Source: Streptomyces sp. NBC_01275 (GTDB lineage: Bacteria > Actinomycetota > Actinomycetes > Streptomycetales > Streptomycetaceae). From it: a DNA stretch of 64,000 nt. Both the position numbers and the translations under genes were made by a program. Shown here piece after piece: positions 53,005-62,086 of the stretch. Location of the stretch: NCBI RefSeq assembly GCF_026340655.1, contig NZ_JAPEOZ010000001.1, positions 9,610,001 to 9,674,000 on the forward strand, written 5' to 3'. The notes beneath the pieces were generated by a model, which worked only from the letters and a program-made list of their open reading frames with translations, searched no databases and was not told where the DNA came from. How positions within the stretch are numbered: position 1 is the stretch's first letter; each line of letters starts with the position of its first letter.

Positions 53005-53910
53005 ATGACCACACAGACGATCACCGCGGACGCCGCGGGCACCTGGACCATCGGCGACCTGACCGTCAACCGCATCGGCTTCGGCGCGATGCGGTTGACC
53101 GGCAGTGCGGCCTTCCATCACGGCACACCGAGGGACCGCGACCGCTCGATCGCGGTCCTGCGCAGCGCGCTCGAGCTCGGCGTGAACCACATCGACACGG
53201 CCGCCTTCTACTTCTCCGCCCTGCGCTCCGCCAACGAGCTCGTCAACAGCGCGCTCGCCCCGTACCCGGACGACCTGCTCATCGCCGCCAAGGTCGGCCC
53301 CTTCCGCGACTACGCGGGGAAGTGGGGCACCTCGGCCCGACCCGAGGACCTGCGCGGTCACGTCGAGGAGAACCTGCGCCAGCTCGGCCGCGACCACCTC
53401 GACCTCGTGTACCTGCGCCGGATGCGACAGGAGTCGATCGCCGAACACTTCGGCGTGCTCGCCGAGTTGCGCGAGGCCGGCCTGATCCGCCATCTCGGCC
53501 TCTCCGCCGTCGAGCCCCGCCACCTCGCCGAGGCGCAGGCCCTCGCCCCGGTCGTCAGCGTCCAGAACCGCTACGGCTACGGCGACCACGACCCCGCCAA
53601 CGAGGAACTCCTCACCCTCTGCCGCGAGCAGGGCATCGCCTTCGTCCCCTTCTACGCCATCGCCGGCGACGTCGGCGCCGAGGGAGCGACGACCGCCCAC
53701 GACGAGGAGGTCCTGTCCGTGGCCCGCGCCCACGAGGCCACCCCGGCCCAGGTCCGGCTCGCCTGGACCCTGAACCAGGGCCCCCACGTCCTCGCCATCC
53801 CCGGCACCGGCAACCCCGACCACCTCGCCGAGAACGTCGCCGCCGGAGCGCTCCGCCTCACGCCCGAGGAACTCCACCGCCTGAACACGGCCCACCGGAA
53901 CGCCGGCTGA
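53005..53910 (+). CDS. Aldo/keto reductase with Arg at the catalytic His position
   Basis: 301 residues of AKR fold: LTVNRIGFGAMRLTG, GVNHIDTAAFYFSALRSANELV (catalytic Asp and Tyr), LLIAAKVG (catalytic Lys), then LDLVYLRRM where most AKRs have His in the DLxxxH motif; here it is Arg. IRHLGLSAVEPRHL, SVQNRYGYGD, AIPGTGNPDHLAENVAA complete the NADPH site. The His replacement is shared by some AKR subgroups and does not abolish reduction in all cases. Start ATG 53005; an upstream in-frame GTG at 52987 is less likely because GAAACT plus six bases precedes the ATG in a leaderless arrangement. Confidence 0.85.
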   Translation: MTTQTITADAAGTWTIGDLTVNRIGFGAMRLTGSAAFHHGTPRDRDRSIAVLRSALELGVNHIDTAAFYFSALRSANELVNSALAPYPDDLLIAAKVGPFRDYAGKWGTSARPEDLRGHVEENLRQLGRDHLDLVYLRRMRQESIAEHFGVLAELREAGLIRHLGLSAVEPRHLAEAQALAPVVSVQNRYGYGDHDPANEELLTLCREQGIAFVPFYAIAGDVGAEGATTAHDEEVLSVARAHEATPAQVRLAWTLNQGPHVLAIPGTGNPDHLAENVAAGALRLTPEELHRLNTAHRNAG

Positions 53911-53931
53911 CCCTTCTCGGCGCACAGCCCC

Positions 53932-54390
53932 TCAGACGACCCACACCCCGTCGCGCATCACCCGCCGACCAGGCAGCTCCTGCTCCTCGCGCCACGCCTG
54001 CACCGCCGTGGGCCGCACCCGGAAGTACGCGTACGACGCGCTGTCGCGGCCCGGATCCCAGCCCGTCTTCGCCAGGAACGCCGAGGCGGCCGCCTCGGGC
54101 ACCGTTTCGCGCGGGTACGTCTCGACCGCGCCGTCGACGAGGACCACGTCCTGGGTGTCCCCGAAGGCCAGCCGGGCCCGCCGGCCGTCGCGCAGATTGC
54201 GGCCGGTCGGATTGGTGAGGCGGGTGGCCAGCCACAGGCAGTCGCCGTCCCAGACGAACCACAGGGCGACGAGACACGGCAGCCCCTCCCGGTCCGCCGT
54301 GGCGACCCAGACGTCCCGTTCCCGTTCCAGCCGCTCCAGGACGTCCCGCTTGCGCTGATCGGGGCCGCGAGGCGGCTCGGTGATCTTCAT
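53932..54390 (-). CDS. Pyridoxamine 5'-phosphate oxidase-fold protein
   Basis: 152 residues, split-barrel flavin/F420-binding fold: [56 protein letters not shown], typical of the PNPOx-like superfamily, ending [26 protein letters not shown]. Probably binds FMN or F420; substrate unknown. ATG 54390 gives the usual family length; the frame is open further upstream but Arg/Gly-rich. Convergent with the aldo/keto reductase gene. Confidence 0.85.
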   Translation of the reverse strand: MKITEPPRGPDQRKRDVLERLERERDVWVATADREGLPCLVALWFVWDGDCLWLATRLTNPTGRNLRDGRRARLAFGDTQDVVLVDGAVETYPRETVPEAAASAFLAKTGWDPGRDSASYAYFRVRPTAVQAWREEQELPGRRVMRDGVWVV

Positions 54391-54503
54391 GACCCGGACG
54401 TTAGCGGTGCGCGCACCCCGTCCGCCTCGGGCCGGGGTCCCATCGGGGCCTCGGCCCCGGGACCTAGGTCGCACCCGCCACGGAGGCGACTGGCGCACCG
54501 CAA

Positions 54504-54517
54504 GTTTTACGTATAAC
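54504..54517 (+). promoter_or_regulatory. 14-bp dyad overlapping a -10 element before the VOC gene
   Basis: GTTTTACGTATAAC is symmetric (GTTnTACGTAnAAC) and contains TATAAC (54512-54517), a good -10. It lies 44 bp before the VOC start; a binding protein would be expected to repress. Confidence 0.45.
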
Positions 54518-54560
54518 CTCTCCCGTCAATCGCCCTCCCCACGGCTCCCGAAAGGCTCCG

Positions 54561-54956
54561 ATGAGACGCGTCGCCCTGGTTGCCCTCGTCGTCGACGACT
54601 ACGACGAGGCGATCCGCTTCTACACCGAGGCGCTCGGATTCCAGCTCGTCGAGGACGAGCCCCGCCCCGACGGCGCCCGCTGGGTCGTCGTGCGGCCGGG
54701 GGAGCACCAGGACGGCACCGGGCTGCTGCTCGCCCGCGCCAAGGGCGACGCCCAGCGCGCCCGGATCGGCGACCAGACCGGCGGCCGCGTCGGGTTCTTC
54801 CTGCACACCGACGACTTCGCCCGCGACCACGCCCGGATGCTCGCCGCCGGCGTGACCTTCCTGGAGGAGCCGCGCCACGAGGCCTACGGCTCCGTCGCCG
54901 TCTTCCAGGACCTGTACGGAAACCGCTGGGACCTGCTCCAGCCCGCACCGCAGTGA
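54561..54956 (+). CDS. VOC-family (glyoxalase/dioxygenase fold) protein
   Basis: 131 residues: [99 protein letters not shown]. The paired beta-alpha-beta-beta-beta units and terminal DLYGNRWDL are typical. Some metal ligands of glyoxalase I (one His, the final Glu) are not obvious, so it may be a binding or resistance-type member. GAAAGG before ATG 54561. It is 47 bp upstream of adenosine deaminase and possibly co-transcribed. Confidence 0.85.
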   Translation: MRRVALVALVVDDYDEAIRFYTEALGFQLVEDEPRPDGARWVVVRPGEHQDGTGLLLARAKGDAQRARIGDQTGGRVGFFLHTDDFARDHARMLAAGVTFLEEPRHEAYGSVAVFQDLYGNRWDLLQPAPQ

Positions 54957-55003
54957 TCAGGTACCCGACCCACCAGACCCACCCCGGCACAGAAAGACCG
55001 CTC

Positions 55004-56074
55004 ATGACCGCGCCCCGCATCGACACCGACACCCTCCGCCGGCTCCCCAAGGCCGTCCTGCACGACCACCTCGACGGCGGTCTGCGCCCCGCCACCGTCG
55101 TCGAGCTCGCGGACGCGGTCGGCCACACCCTGCCCACCACCGACCCCGACGAGCTCGCCGCCTGGTACTTCGAGGCCGCCAACTCGGGCGACCTGGTGCG
55201 CTACATAGCCACCTTCGAGCACACCCTCGCCGTGATGCAGAGCCGCGAGGGCCTGCTGCGCACCGCCGAGGAGTACGTCCTCGACCTCGCCGCCGACGGC
55301 GTCGTCTACGCCGAGGTGCGCTACGCCCCCGAGCTGATGCTGAACGGCGAGCTGACGCTCCCCGAGGTCGTCGAGACCGTCCAGGAGGGCCTCGCGGCCG
55401 GCATGGCGAAGGCGGCCGCCGCCGGGACGCCGGTCCGCGTCGGCACCCTGCTGTGCGGCATGCGGATGTTCGACCGCACCCGGGCGACCGCCGACCTCGC
55501 GGTCGCCTTCCGGGACGCGGGCGTCGTCGGCTTCGACATCGCCGGCGCCGAGGACGGCTTCCCGCCCGCCGACCACCTCGACGCCTTCGAGCACCTGCGC
55601 CGCGAGAACGTCCCCTTCACCATCCACGCCGGGGAGGCCCACGGCCTGCCCAGCATCCACCAGGCCCTCCAGGTGTGCGGCGCCCAGCGCATCGGCCACG
55701 GCGTGCGCATCACCGACGACATCGTCGACGGCAAGCTCGGCCGGCTGGCCGGCTGGGTGCGCGACCGTCGTGTCGCGCTGGAGATGTGCCCGACGTCCAA
55801 CCTCCAGACCGGCGCCGCCGCCTCGATCGCCGAGCACCCCATCACGGCCCTGAAGGACCTCGGCTTCCGCGTCACCCTCAACACCGACAACCGTCTGGTC
55901 TCGGGCACCACGATGACCCGTGAGATGGCGCTGCTCGTCGAGGAGGCCGGCTGGGGCGTCGAGGACCTGCGCACGGTCACGGTGAACGCCCTCAAGAGCG
56001 CGTTCATCCCGTTCGACGAGCGCACGGCCCTCATCGAGGACGTCGTCCTGCCGGGCTACGCGGCCGCGCTCTGA
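55004..56074 (+). CDS. add: Adenosine deaminase
   Basis: 356 residues, amidohydrolase TIM barrel. Zinc ligands HDH in [13 protein letters not shown] (His20, His22), [16 protein letters not shown] (His and catalytic Glu), RIGHGVRI, and [13 protein letters not shown] (final Asp). This is the actinobacterial Add1 type, converting adenosine to inosine in purine salvage. ATG 55004. It ends 19 bp inside the convergent DinB-like gene. Confidence 0.95.
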   Translation: MTAPRIDTDTLRRLPKAVLHDHLDGGLRPATVVELADAVGHTLPTTDPDELAAWYFEAANSGDLVRYIATFEHTLAVMQSREGLLRTAEEYVLDLAADGVVYAEVRYAPELMLNGELTLPEVVETVQEGLAAGMAKAAAAGTPVRVGTLLCGMRMFDRTRATADLAVAFRDAGVVGFDIAGAEDGFPPADHLDAFEHLRRENVPFTIHAGEAHGLPSIHQALQVCGAQRIGHGVRITDDIVDGKLGRLAGWVRDRRVALEMCPTSNLQTGAAASIAEHPITALKDLGFRVTLNTDNRLVSGTTMTREMALLVEEAGWGVEDLRTVTVNALKSAFIPFDERTALIEDVVLPGYAAAL

Positions 56075-56571
56075 AGCAGCCCGCGCACATAGGCGGCCTG
56101 TCCGACGTGCTGCAGATCGTCGGACAGGACGCTGACCAGCCGTACGCCCAGCGTGACCGGCGGATCCCAGCGCTCGTCCACGACGCGCTCCAGGTCCGCC
56201 GCGGTCAGCGCGCGCAGCGCCGTCAGGCTCTGCGCGCGCACGGCGTCGTAGTACCCGGTCAGCAGGCCGCCCTCGGCGACCCGCACCTTCGCGACCTGCG
56301 CCGAGCTGTGCCCGTACCCGATGTCACGGCCGGGCAGATCGAGGCCGAACCGTTTCTCCCAGTCCTGTGACAGCCACACCTGGTCGAGACCGAAGGCATC
56401 GGCGAGATGGTCGTCCTGGACACGGGTGAGGTGCCAGACCAGCCAGGCGATCGAGTTGGCGTCGGCGGCGGGCCGGGCGTTCAGGTCGTCGGGGTCCAGG
56501 CCCCCGACGGCGGCATGGACCTCTTCCTGGATGCGGCTGAACCCGTCGATGAGGATGTCCTTGGCATGCAT
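56056..56571 (-). CDS. DinB/DUF664-like protein
   Basis: 171 residues, four-helix bundle: [68 protein letters not shown]. The HLTRVQDDH and LQHVGQA His residues match the metal-binding triad of DinB-superfamily enzymes, which in actinobacteria often use mycothiol. Substrate unknown. Start ATG 56571, 25 bp downstream of the LysR stop, probably one transcript with it. Confidence 0.82.
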   Translation of the reverse strand: MHAKDILIDGFSRIQEEVHAAVGGLDPDDLNARPAADANSIAWLVWHLTRVQDDHLADAFGLDQVWLSQDWEKRFGLDLPGRDIGYGHSSAQVAKVRVAEGGLLTGYYDAVRAQSLTALRALTAADLERVVDERWDPPVTLGVRLVSVLSDDLQHVGQAAYVRGLLQSAAA

Positions 56572-56596
56572 ACGTCCACCATCGCGCAGCCCGCGC

Positions 56597-57478
56597 TCAC
56601 GCGCCCCCGGTTTCCAGCAGCGCCATGAGCGCCCGGGCCGCCGGACTGGTCGCCTGCGGGGGCGGCAGCAGGGCGACCGTCTCGTACACCGCCTCGCCGG
56701 TGCCCTTGAGGGGCAGCGCGGTGAGCGCCTCGCGCTTGTGCCGGAAGTGGCGCGGCACGACGGCGACGCCGAGGTTCTCGTCCACCAGGTCCAGGAGGCT
56801 GTGCACGTCGTTGACCTCCAGGGCGACCGTGCGCCGCACTCCCGCTTCGGCGAACGCGGCGTCGGTGGCGCGCCGCGGACCCCAGTCCGGGTGGAAGTCG
56901 ACGAACACCTCGCCGGCGACGTCCTGGGGCAGCAGCGCCGCCGCCTCGGCGAGGCGGTGGTCGGGATGGCACAGCACGTACATCGGCTCGGTGGCCAACG
57001 GAGCGCAGCGCAACTGGTCGGTGTCCGTCTGGGTGCGGTAGGCGAAGGCCAGGTCGAGCCGGCCGGCCGCCACCTCCTCGCCGAGCGCGCCCGAGCCGGT
57101 CTGCCGCAGCCGGATCTCCACGTCCGGGTGCCGCCGACGGAACGCCGCCAGCAGTCCCGCCACATGCACCCCGGCGATGCACTGCTCGGTGCCCACGGAG
57201 AGGGTGCCGCGGACCACGCCCTGCACGGCGGCCACGGCCTCGTGGGCCGCCCGCACCTGCGCGAGGATCCGCTCCGCCTCGGACAGCAGCGCCCGGCCCG
57301 CCTCGGTCAGCGTCACCCTTCGGGTCGTGCGCACGAACAGCGGAGCCCGCAGCTCCCGCTCCAGCGCCCGGATCGACGCCGACAGGCCCGACTGGGAGAC
57401 CATCAGGCGTTCGGCGGCCCGGGTGAAGTGCTGGTCCTCGGCGACCGCGACGAAGTGCTGGAGGTGGCGCAGTTCCAT
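56597..57478 (-). CDS. LysR-family transcriptional regulator
   Basis: 293 residues. HTH: MELRHLQHFVAVAEDQHFTRAAERLMVSQSGLSASIRALERELRAPLFVRTTRRVTLTEAG. Effector domain: GTLSVGTEQCIAGVHVAGLLAAFRRRHPDVEIRL, RLDLAFAYRTQ, LLDLVDENLGVAVVPRHF. ATG 57478 begins directly at the conserved HTH. Divergent (110 bp) from an aldo/keto reductase gene, which is its most likely target. Confidence 0.92.
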   Translation of the reverse strand: MELRHLQHFVAVAEDQHFTRAAERLMVSQSGLSASIRALERELRAPLFVRTTRRVTLTEAGRALLSEAERILAQVRAAHEAVAAVQGVVRGTLSVGTEQCIAGVHVAGLLAAFRRRHPDVEIRLRQTGSGALGEEVAAGRLDLAFAYRTQTDTDQLRCAPLATEPMYVLCHPDHRLAEAAALLPQDVAGEVFVDFHPDWGPRRATDAAFAEAGVRRTVALEVNDVHSLLDLVDENLGVAVVPRHFRHKREALTALPLKGTGEAVYETVALLPPPQATSPAARALMALLETGGA

Positions 57479-57588
57479 GATTGAGAAGCCTAGCCGCACA
57501 ATTCCATCGGATTCTTCTGTTGGACCGCTGTACGGCGCTCAGGAACAGTGGACCTGGAAGATCGTGTGCCAACCCTGATGGAGTCGCG

Positions 57589-58581
57589 TTGTACACCGCA
57601 CACCCCGACCGTTACGCCGACATGCCCTACCGGCGCACCGGACGCAGCGGCCTGAAGCTCCCCGCGCTGTCGCTCGGACTGTGGCACAACTTCGGCCCGG
57701 ACCGCCCGGTCGAGACGCAGCGGGCCATCCTGCGCCGCGCCTTCGACCTCGGCGTCACCCACTTCGACCTGGCCAACAACTACGGCCCGCCGCCCGGCGC
57801 CGCCGAGTCCGCGCTGGGCGAGGCGCTGAAGGCCGACTTCGCGCCCTACCGCGACGAGCTGATCATCTCCACCAAGGCCGGCTACCTGATGTGGCCCGGC
57901 CCGTACGGCGAGTGGGGCTCGCGCAAGTACCTGCTGTCCTCGCTGGACCAGAGCCTGACCCGCATGGGCCTGGACTACGTCGACGTCTTCTACTCGCACC
58001 GCCCCGACCCGGAGACTCCCCTGGAGGAGACGATGGGCGCCCTGCACACCGCGGTCCAGCAGGGCAAGGCGCTCTACGTCGGCGTCTCCAACTACTCGGC
58101 CGAGCAGACCTGGGAGGCCGCCCGCATCCTCGGCGAGCTGGGCACCCCGCTCCTCATCCACCAGCCGCGCTACTCGATGCTCGACCGCCGCCCGGAGAGC
58201 GAGGGCCTGCTGGACGCCCTCGACGAGCTCCAGGTCGGCTCGATCGTCTTCTCCCCGCTGGAGCAGGGCGTGCTCACCGGCCGCTACCTCGACGGCATCC
58301 CGGAGGACTCGCGCGCGGCGAGCGACAGCCCCTTCCTGAACTCCGACGCGCTGACCGAGGAGCTCGTCGGCAAGCTGCGCGCCCTGGACGACCTCGCCAA
58401 GTCCCGCGGCCAGTCCCTGGCCCAGCTCGCCCTGGCCTGGGTGCTGCGCGGCGGCCGGGTGACCTCCGCCCTGGTCGGCGCGAGCAGCGCCCGGCAGATC
58501 GAGGACAGCGTGGGCGCCCTCGCGAACCTCGACTTCGACGCGGAGGAGCTGACCCGGATCGACGCGATCGTCAACGGCTGA
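57589..58581 (+). CDS. mgrA: Aldo/keto reductase, L-glyceraldehyde 3-phosphate reductase type
   Basis: 330 residues. YRRTGRSGLKLPALSLGLWHNFG, FDLGVTHFDLANNYGPPPGAAES (Asp, Tyr), LIISTKAGYLMWPGPYGEWGSRKYLLSSLDQSLTRMGLDYVDVFYSHRPD (Lys, His), LIHQPRYSMLDR, FSPLEQGVLTGRYLDG, matching E. coli YghZ, which reduces L-glyceraldehyde 3-phosphate and methylglyoxal, and the Shaker beta-subunit group. All four catalytic residues are present. TTG start 57589 after GGAG; no ATG fits until Met10 of the protein, which would cut conserved residues little, so the start is uncertain by a few codons. Probably regulated by the divergent LysR protein. Confidence 0.9.
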   Translation: MYTAHPDRYADMPYRRTGRSGLKLPALSLGLWHNFGPDRPVETQRAILRRAFDLGVTHFDLANNYGPPPGAAESALGEALKADFAPYRDELIISTKAGYLMWPGPYGEWGSRKYLLSSLDQSLTRMGLDYVDVFYSHRPDPETPLEETMGALHTAVQQGKALYVGVSNYSAEQTWEAARILGELGTPLLIHQPRYSMLDRRPESEGLLDALDELQVGSIVFSPLEQGVLTGRYLDGIPEDSRAASDSPFLNSDALTEELVGKLRALDDLAKSRGQSLAQLALAWVLRGGRVTSALVGASSARQIEDSVGALANLDFDAEELTRIDAIVNG

Positions 58582-58586
58582 CCTTC

Positions 58587-58630
58587 ACGGAGCGCCTCAG
58601 CCGCCGTCCTCAGCGGCTGAGGCGCTCCGT
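58587..58630. terminator. Perfect 18-bp hairpin between convergent genes
   Basis: Arms 58587-58604 and 58613-58630 are exact reverse complements (ACGGAGCGCCTCAGCCGC) with an 8-base loop. A bidirectional terminator; the right arm lies inside the last codons of the DUF1905 gene. Confidence 0.88.
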
Positions 58631-58924
58631 CAGCCGTACGGTGACCTCGTCGCCCTCCTGCTTCCCGATGGCCTCGCGCACGTCGGCCTTGACGGGGAGC
58701 TTGTGGGTGCCGTCGCCGAGCGCCATGAACGAACTCCGGAACGGATGTCCGTCGACCGTCCCGCGGATCTTGACCAGTCCGCGGGTACCGAAGAACGCGG
58801 CGGACTCCGGCCAGACGACATAGGTCCAGCCCCCTTTCGCCGGACTCTTGCGCAGGACCGCGGTGAATTCCGCTTCCACTTTCGCGCCCGCGTTCAAAGC
58901 GCCCGTGTTCACGATGTCGCTCAT
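58610..58924 (-). CDS. DUF1905-family protein
   Basis: 104 residues: [88 protein letters not shown]. This beta-barrel domain of unknown function often accompanies YdeI/OmpD-associated domains. Start ATG 58924 after GAGGAC. The final codons form half of the terminator hairpin. Confidence 0.88.
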   Translation of the reverse strand: MSDIVNTGALNAGAKVEAEFTAVLRKSPAKGGWTYVVWPESAAFFGTRGLVKIRGTVDGHPFRSSFMALGDGTHKLPVKADVREAIGKQEGDEVTVRLTERLSR

Positions 58925-59271
58925 GACGTCCTCACGTCCTCCGCTTGCGGTGATCTTGTGGGCCTTCTCGGGCCTTCTCGGGCCTGCCAGGGGATGGACC
59001 GACCTTCCAGGGGGCAGACCGCCGTGGGCGGCGGAATTCATCGGCGCAGACAGTTCATGCGGCGGTCCATGTCGTCAGTTCATGACGACAGGACAAAGCC
59101 CCTATGCAATTTCGGCCATGACCCACCCTGAATATGCCGGGAGAGTGGCCGGAAAGACATGGTGACAGTGTTTCAGTAGTGAACATACTCAAAGCGCAGG
59201 GACAGTTCACCACACAGGAGCCGCACGGAAAGCGAGGAACGGCCGGCAAGCGATCTTCGGGGGAGAGGCTC
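58925..59271. other. Divergent region upstream of the small conserved gene
   Basis: 347 bp without a supported gene. It has a 10-bp repeat GGGCCTTCTC (about 58958-58980), and a possible promoter GTGACA (59162-59167), 16 bp, CATACT (59184-59189). An open frame from 59134 runs into the next gene, but lacks a ribosome site and family resemblance. Confidence 0.5.
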
Positions 59272-59682
59272 GTGCACGACGAATTCCTGTGCCACGTCAC
59301 CGCGTACGGCGTCTGCGACGGCCGGCGCATCGGTGTACCGCTCGGCACCTACCGTGCGCCGACGCTGGCGCTCGCCCTGTGGTGGCTGCGGGACCGGGCC
59401 TCCTGGATCGCCGAACGGCTCGACCCGCAGCCCGAGAGCGAGCACATCCCGCCGGGCGCCCTCGTGCCGGTCGCCGACACCGTCGCGGACGTGCCCGGGC
59501 TGCTGCGGGCCTGGTGCGCCGACATGGACCGGCAGGAACTGGTCGCCGACGAGTTGGCGGGCGGACGGCTGGTGCGGATCGCGATCAGCGACGAGACCAC
59601 CGAGTACGAACTGCTCGCCGAGTCCATCGACGCGCTGCGCATGCAGCGAACCGTTCCTGCGCTCGTCCTCCCCGTCGGCTGA
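59272..59682 (+). CDS. Small conserved protein of unknown function
   Basis: 136 residues: HDEFLCHVTAYGVCDGRRIGVPLGTYRAPTLALALWWLRDRASWIAERLDPQPE, then VADVPGLLRAWCADMDRQELVADELAGGRLVRIAISDETTEYELLAESIDALRMQR. No domain recognised. The GTG at 59272 has the strong ribosome site GGGGGAGAG, which decides the start against an open frame further upstream. Similar proteins appear in Streptomyces as I recall. Directly upstream of the FHA-ABC gene with 55 bp between. Confidence 0.7.
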   Translation: MHDEFLCHVTAYGVCDGRRIGVPLGTYRAPTLALALWWLRDRASWIAERLDPQPESEHIPPGALVPVADTVADVPGLLRAWCADMDRQELVADELAGGRLVRIAISDETTEYELLAESIDALRMQRTVPALVLPVG

Positions 59683-59725
59683 CAGCCGCCCCGTCGCCCG
59701 CCGGGCGCACAGGGGTGCGAATCGA

Positions 59726-59731
59726 TAGAAT
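59726..59731 (+). promoter_or_regulatory. Leaderless-type -10 element of the FHA-ABC gene
   Basis: TAGAAT, then six bases and ATG 59738, with no ribosome site between. The arrangement predicts a leaderless transcript. Confidence 0.55.
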
Positions 59732-59737
59732 CCGGTC

Positions 59738-62077
59738 ATGGCGGAGCGGCCGATCGCCTCGAGCGCACCCGAACTCGTGCTGGAGACCGAGACGGGCGTC
59801 ACGGTCATGATCCCGGGCCACGACTACCACGTCGGCCGGGACCCGCTCAGCGAGATCGTCATCGAGGACGCCCGCGTCTCCTGGCACCACGCGGTGCTGC
59901 ACCCGGACGGCGACCACTGGACCCTCCAGGACAGCGACAGCACCAACGGCACCTACGCCGACGGCCGCCGCGTACAGGAATGGAGCGTCGGCCCCGGCAG
60001 CGTGATCCACTTCGGCAGCCCGTCCGACGGCCCCTGCGCCATCCTCAGCGGCCGCCCGCCGCCGCCCGTGGAACGCCCGTCGTCCGTCTCCATGCCCGCG
60101 ATGACCGGCACCTTCCGGCGACCCACCACGGTCCGGCCGCTGCCCTCCCGCACCGTCCGCATCGGCCGCGCCGCCGACAACGACCTGGTCATCGACGACC
60201 TGATCGTCTCGCGCCGGCACGCGGAACTGCGCGCCCTGCCCGACGGCTCCTACGAGATCGCCGACCTCGGCAGCCACAACGGCACCTTCCTCAACGGCCT
60301 GCCCGTCGACCGCGCCCCGCTCGGCCCCGGCGACATCGTCGGCATCGGCCACTCCGCGTTCTGCCTGGTCGGCGACGAACTTCAGGAGTACGTCGACACC
60401 GGCGAGGTCTCCCTCGACGTCCAGGACCTGACCGTCACCGTCGACCACGGCCGCAGGCTCCTCCTGGACGGAGTGTCGTTCCCGGTGGGGGAGAAGTGCC
60501 TGCTCGCGGTCGTCGGACCCAGCGGCGCCGGGAAGTCCACCCTGCTGAACGCCCTCACCGGACAGCGCCCCGCCGACCACGGCACGGTCGTCTACGACGG
60601 CCGCGACCTGTACCGCGACTACGCCGAACTGCGCCAGCGCATCGGACTGGTCCCGCAGGACGACATCCTGCACGCCCAGCTGACCGTGCGCAGCGCCCTC
60701 ACCTACGCAGCCGAACTGCGCTTCCCGCAGGACACCGCCCGTACCGAGCGGCGCGAGCGGGTCGAGGAGGTCATCCGTGAGCTCGGCCTCGAACAGCGCG
60801 CCGACCTGCCCGTGCACCGCCTCTCCGGCGGCCAGCGCAAACGGGTCAGCGTGGCCCTGGAACTGCTGACCAAACCGTCGCTGCTCTTCCTCGACGAGCC
60901 GACGTCCGGCCTCGACCCCGGCATGGACCGCTCGGTGATGCACATGCTGCGCGGCCTCGCCGACGACGGCCGTACCGTCATCGTCGTCACCCACAGCGTC
61001 CTCAGCCTCGACGTGTGCGACCGGCTCCTCGTGCTCGCGCCCGGCGGCCGGGTCGCCTACTACGGGCCGCCCGAGGACGCCCTCGCCTACTTCGGCTTCG
61101 CACAGTGGCCCGAGGCCTTCGAGGCCTTCGAACGCGACCAGGACCGCGACTGGGCGGGCGAATACCACCAGTCGCCGTTCCGGCGGCAGTACGTCGTCAA
61201 CTCCAGCGCACAGCCCCGGCTGCCCCGCGAGGGCCCGGTGATCATGCTGCCCCCGGCCCGGCCGCGCAGCAGGGGCGCGCAGCTGGGCACACTGGTCCGC
61301 CGGTACGCCGCCGCGCTGAGCGCCGACCGCACCTTCCTGGCGATCATGATCGCCCTGCCGTTCGTGATGGGCGTCATGGCCCGCGCCCTGGCCGGGGGCA
61401 AGCTCGACCAGGAGCATGTGATGGACGCGCTGCTGATCCTGTGTGTGGGCGGCGTTCTGACCGGCGCGGCGAACGCCGTACGCGAACTCGTCAAGGAACG
61501 CGTGATCTACCAGCGGGAGCGGGCCGTCGGCCTGTCCCGGTCCTCGTACCTGTTGTCCAAGGTCGTGGTCCTGGGCGCGATCACCGTCGTACAGGCGGTG
61601 GTGCTGACCCTGGTCGCCCTGCTCGGCGTCGACCTCAACGCACCCGACGGGAAGGGCGTGTTGATGCCGCCACTGATCGAGATCACCGTCGCCGTGGCCC
61701 TGTTGGCCTTCACGGCGATGATGCTCGGGCTGCTGGTCTCCGCGCTCGTGCGCAAGGAAGAGGTGACGATGCCGCTGTTGGTGTTGCTCGCCATCGTCCA
61801 AGTGGTGTTCTGCGGTGCGCTGCTGAAGCTGCACGACGTGCCCGGACTGGACCAGTTGTCCTGGCTCGTGCCCTCGCGGTGGGCGTTCGGCGCGATGGCC
61901 GGCACCCTCGGCCTGGCCCGGATCGTGCCCGGGGACAAGACGAGCGATCCGCTGTTCGAGCACTCGGCGGGGGTGTGGCTGCTGAACATCGGCATGCTCG
62001 TCGTGCTCTCGCTGGCCTGTGGCTACGCAGTCTCCTGGCTGCTGCGCCGGCACGAGCCCGCCGTGATGCGGAAGTAG
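59738..62077 (+). CDS. FHA-domain ABC transporter (Rv1747-like)
   Basis: 779 residues. FHA domain 1 at about 20-100 (YHVGRDPLSEIVIEDARVSWHHA, NGTYADGRRV), FHA domain 2 at about 140-215 (RIGRAADNDLVIDDLIVSRRHAEL, SHNGTFLNGLPVD), ABC ATPase with Walker A GPSGAGKST near 260, Q-loop GLVPQDDILHAQLTVRSAL, signature LSGGQRKRVSVALELL, Walker B LLFLDEPTSGLDPG, then an ABC2-type membrane domain with six helices (about 520-775). The FHA domains should bind phosphothreonines placed by a Ser/Thr kinase; a kinase gene follows, as with PknF-Rv1747 in M. tuberculosis. Cargo unknown; lipid or cell-wall export is suggested for relatives. Confidence 0.93.
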   Translation: MAERPIASSAPELVLETETGVTVMIPGHDYHVGRDPLSEIVIEDARVSWHHAVLHPDGDHWTLQDSDSTNGTYADGRRVQEWSVGPGSVIHFGSPSDGPCAILSGRPPPPVERPSSVSMPAMTGTFRRPTTVRPLPSRTVRIGRAADNDLVIDDLIVSRRHAELRALPDGSYEIADLGSHNGTFLNGLPVDRAPLGPGDIVGIGHSAFCLVGDELQEYVDTGEVSLDVQDLTVTVDHGRRLLLDGVSFPVGEKCLLAVVGPSGAGKSTLLNALTGQRPADHGTVVYDGRDLYRDYAELRQRIGLVPQDDILHAQLTVRSALTYAAELRFPQDTARTERRERVEEVIRELGLEQRADLPVHRLSGGQRKRVSVALELLTKPSLLFLDEPTSGLDPGMDRSVMHMLRGLADDGRTVIVVTHSVLSLDVCDRLLVLAPGGRVAYYGPPEDALAYFGFAQWPEAFEAFERDQDRDWAGEYHQSPFRRQYVVNSSAQPRLPREGPVIMLPPARPRSRGAQLGTLVRRYAAALSADRTFLAIMIALPFVMGVMARALAGGKLDQEHVMDALLILCVGGVLTGAANAVRELVKERVIYQRERAVGLSRSSYLLSKVVVLGAITVVQAVVLTLVALLGVDLNAPDGKGVLMPPLIEITVAVALLAFTAMMLGLLVSALVRKEEVTMPLLVLLAIVQVVFCGALLKLHDVPGLDQLSWLVPSRWAFGAMAGTLGLARIVPGDKTSDPLFEHSAGVWLLNIGMLVVLSLACGYAVSWLLRRHEPAVMRK

Positions 62078-62086
62078 GGGCGGCCG

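Noticed and set aside
57479..57588. LysR T-N11-A operator between LysR and the mgrA-like gene
   Set aside because: Weak dyads such as AGAAG and CTTCT exist but spacing and symmetry are too poor to support a site.
59134..59271. N-terminal extension of the small conserved protein
   Set aside because: The upstream frame has no ribosome site, while GGGGGAGAG directly precedes the GTG at 59272.
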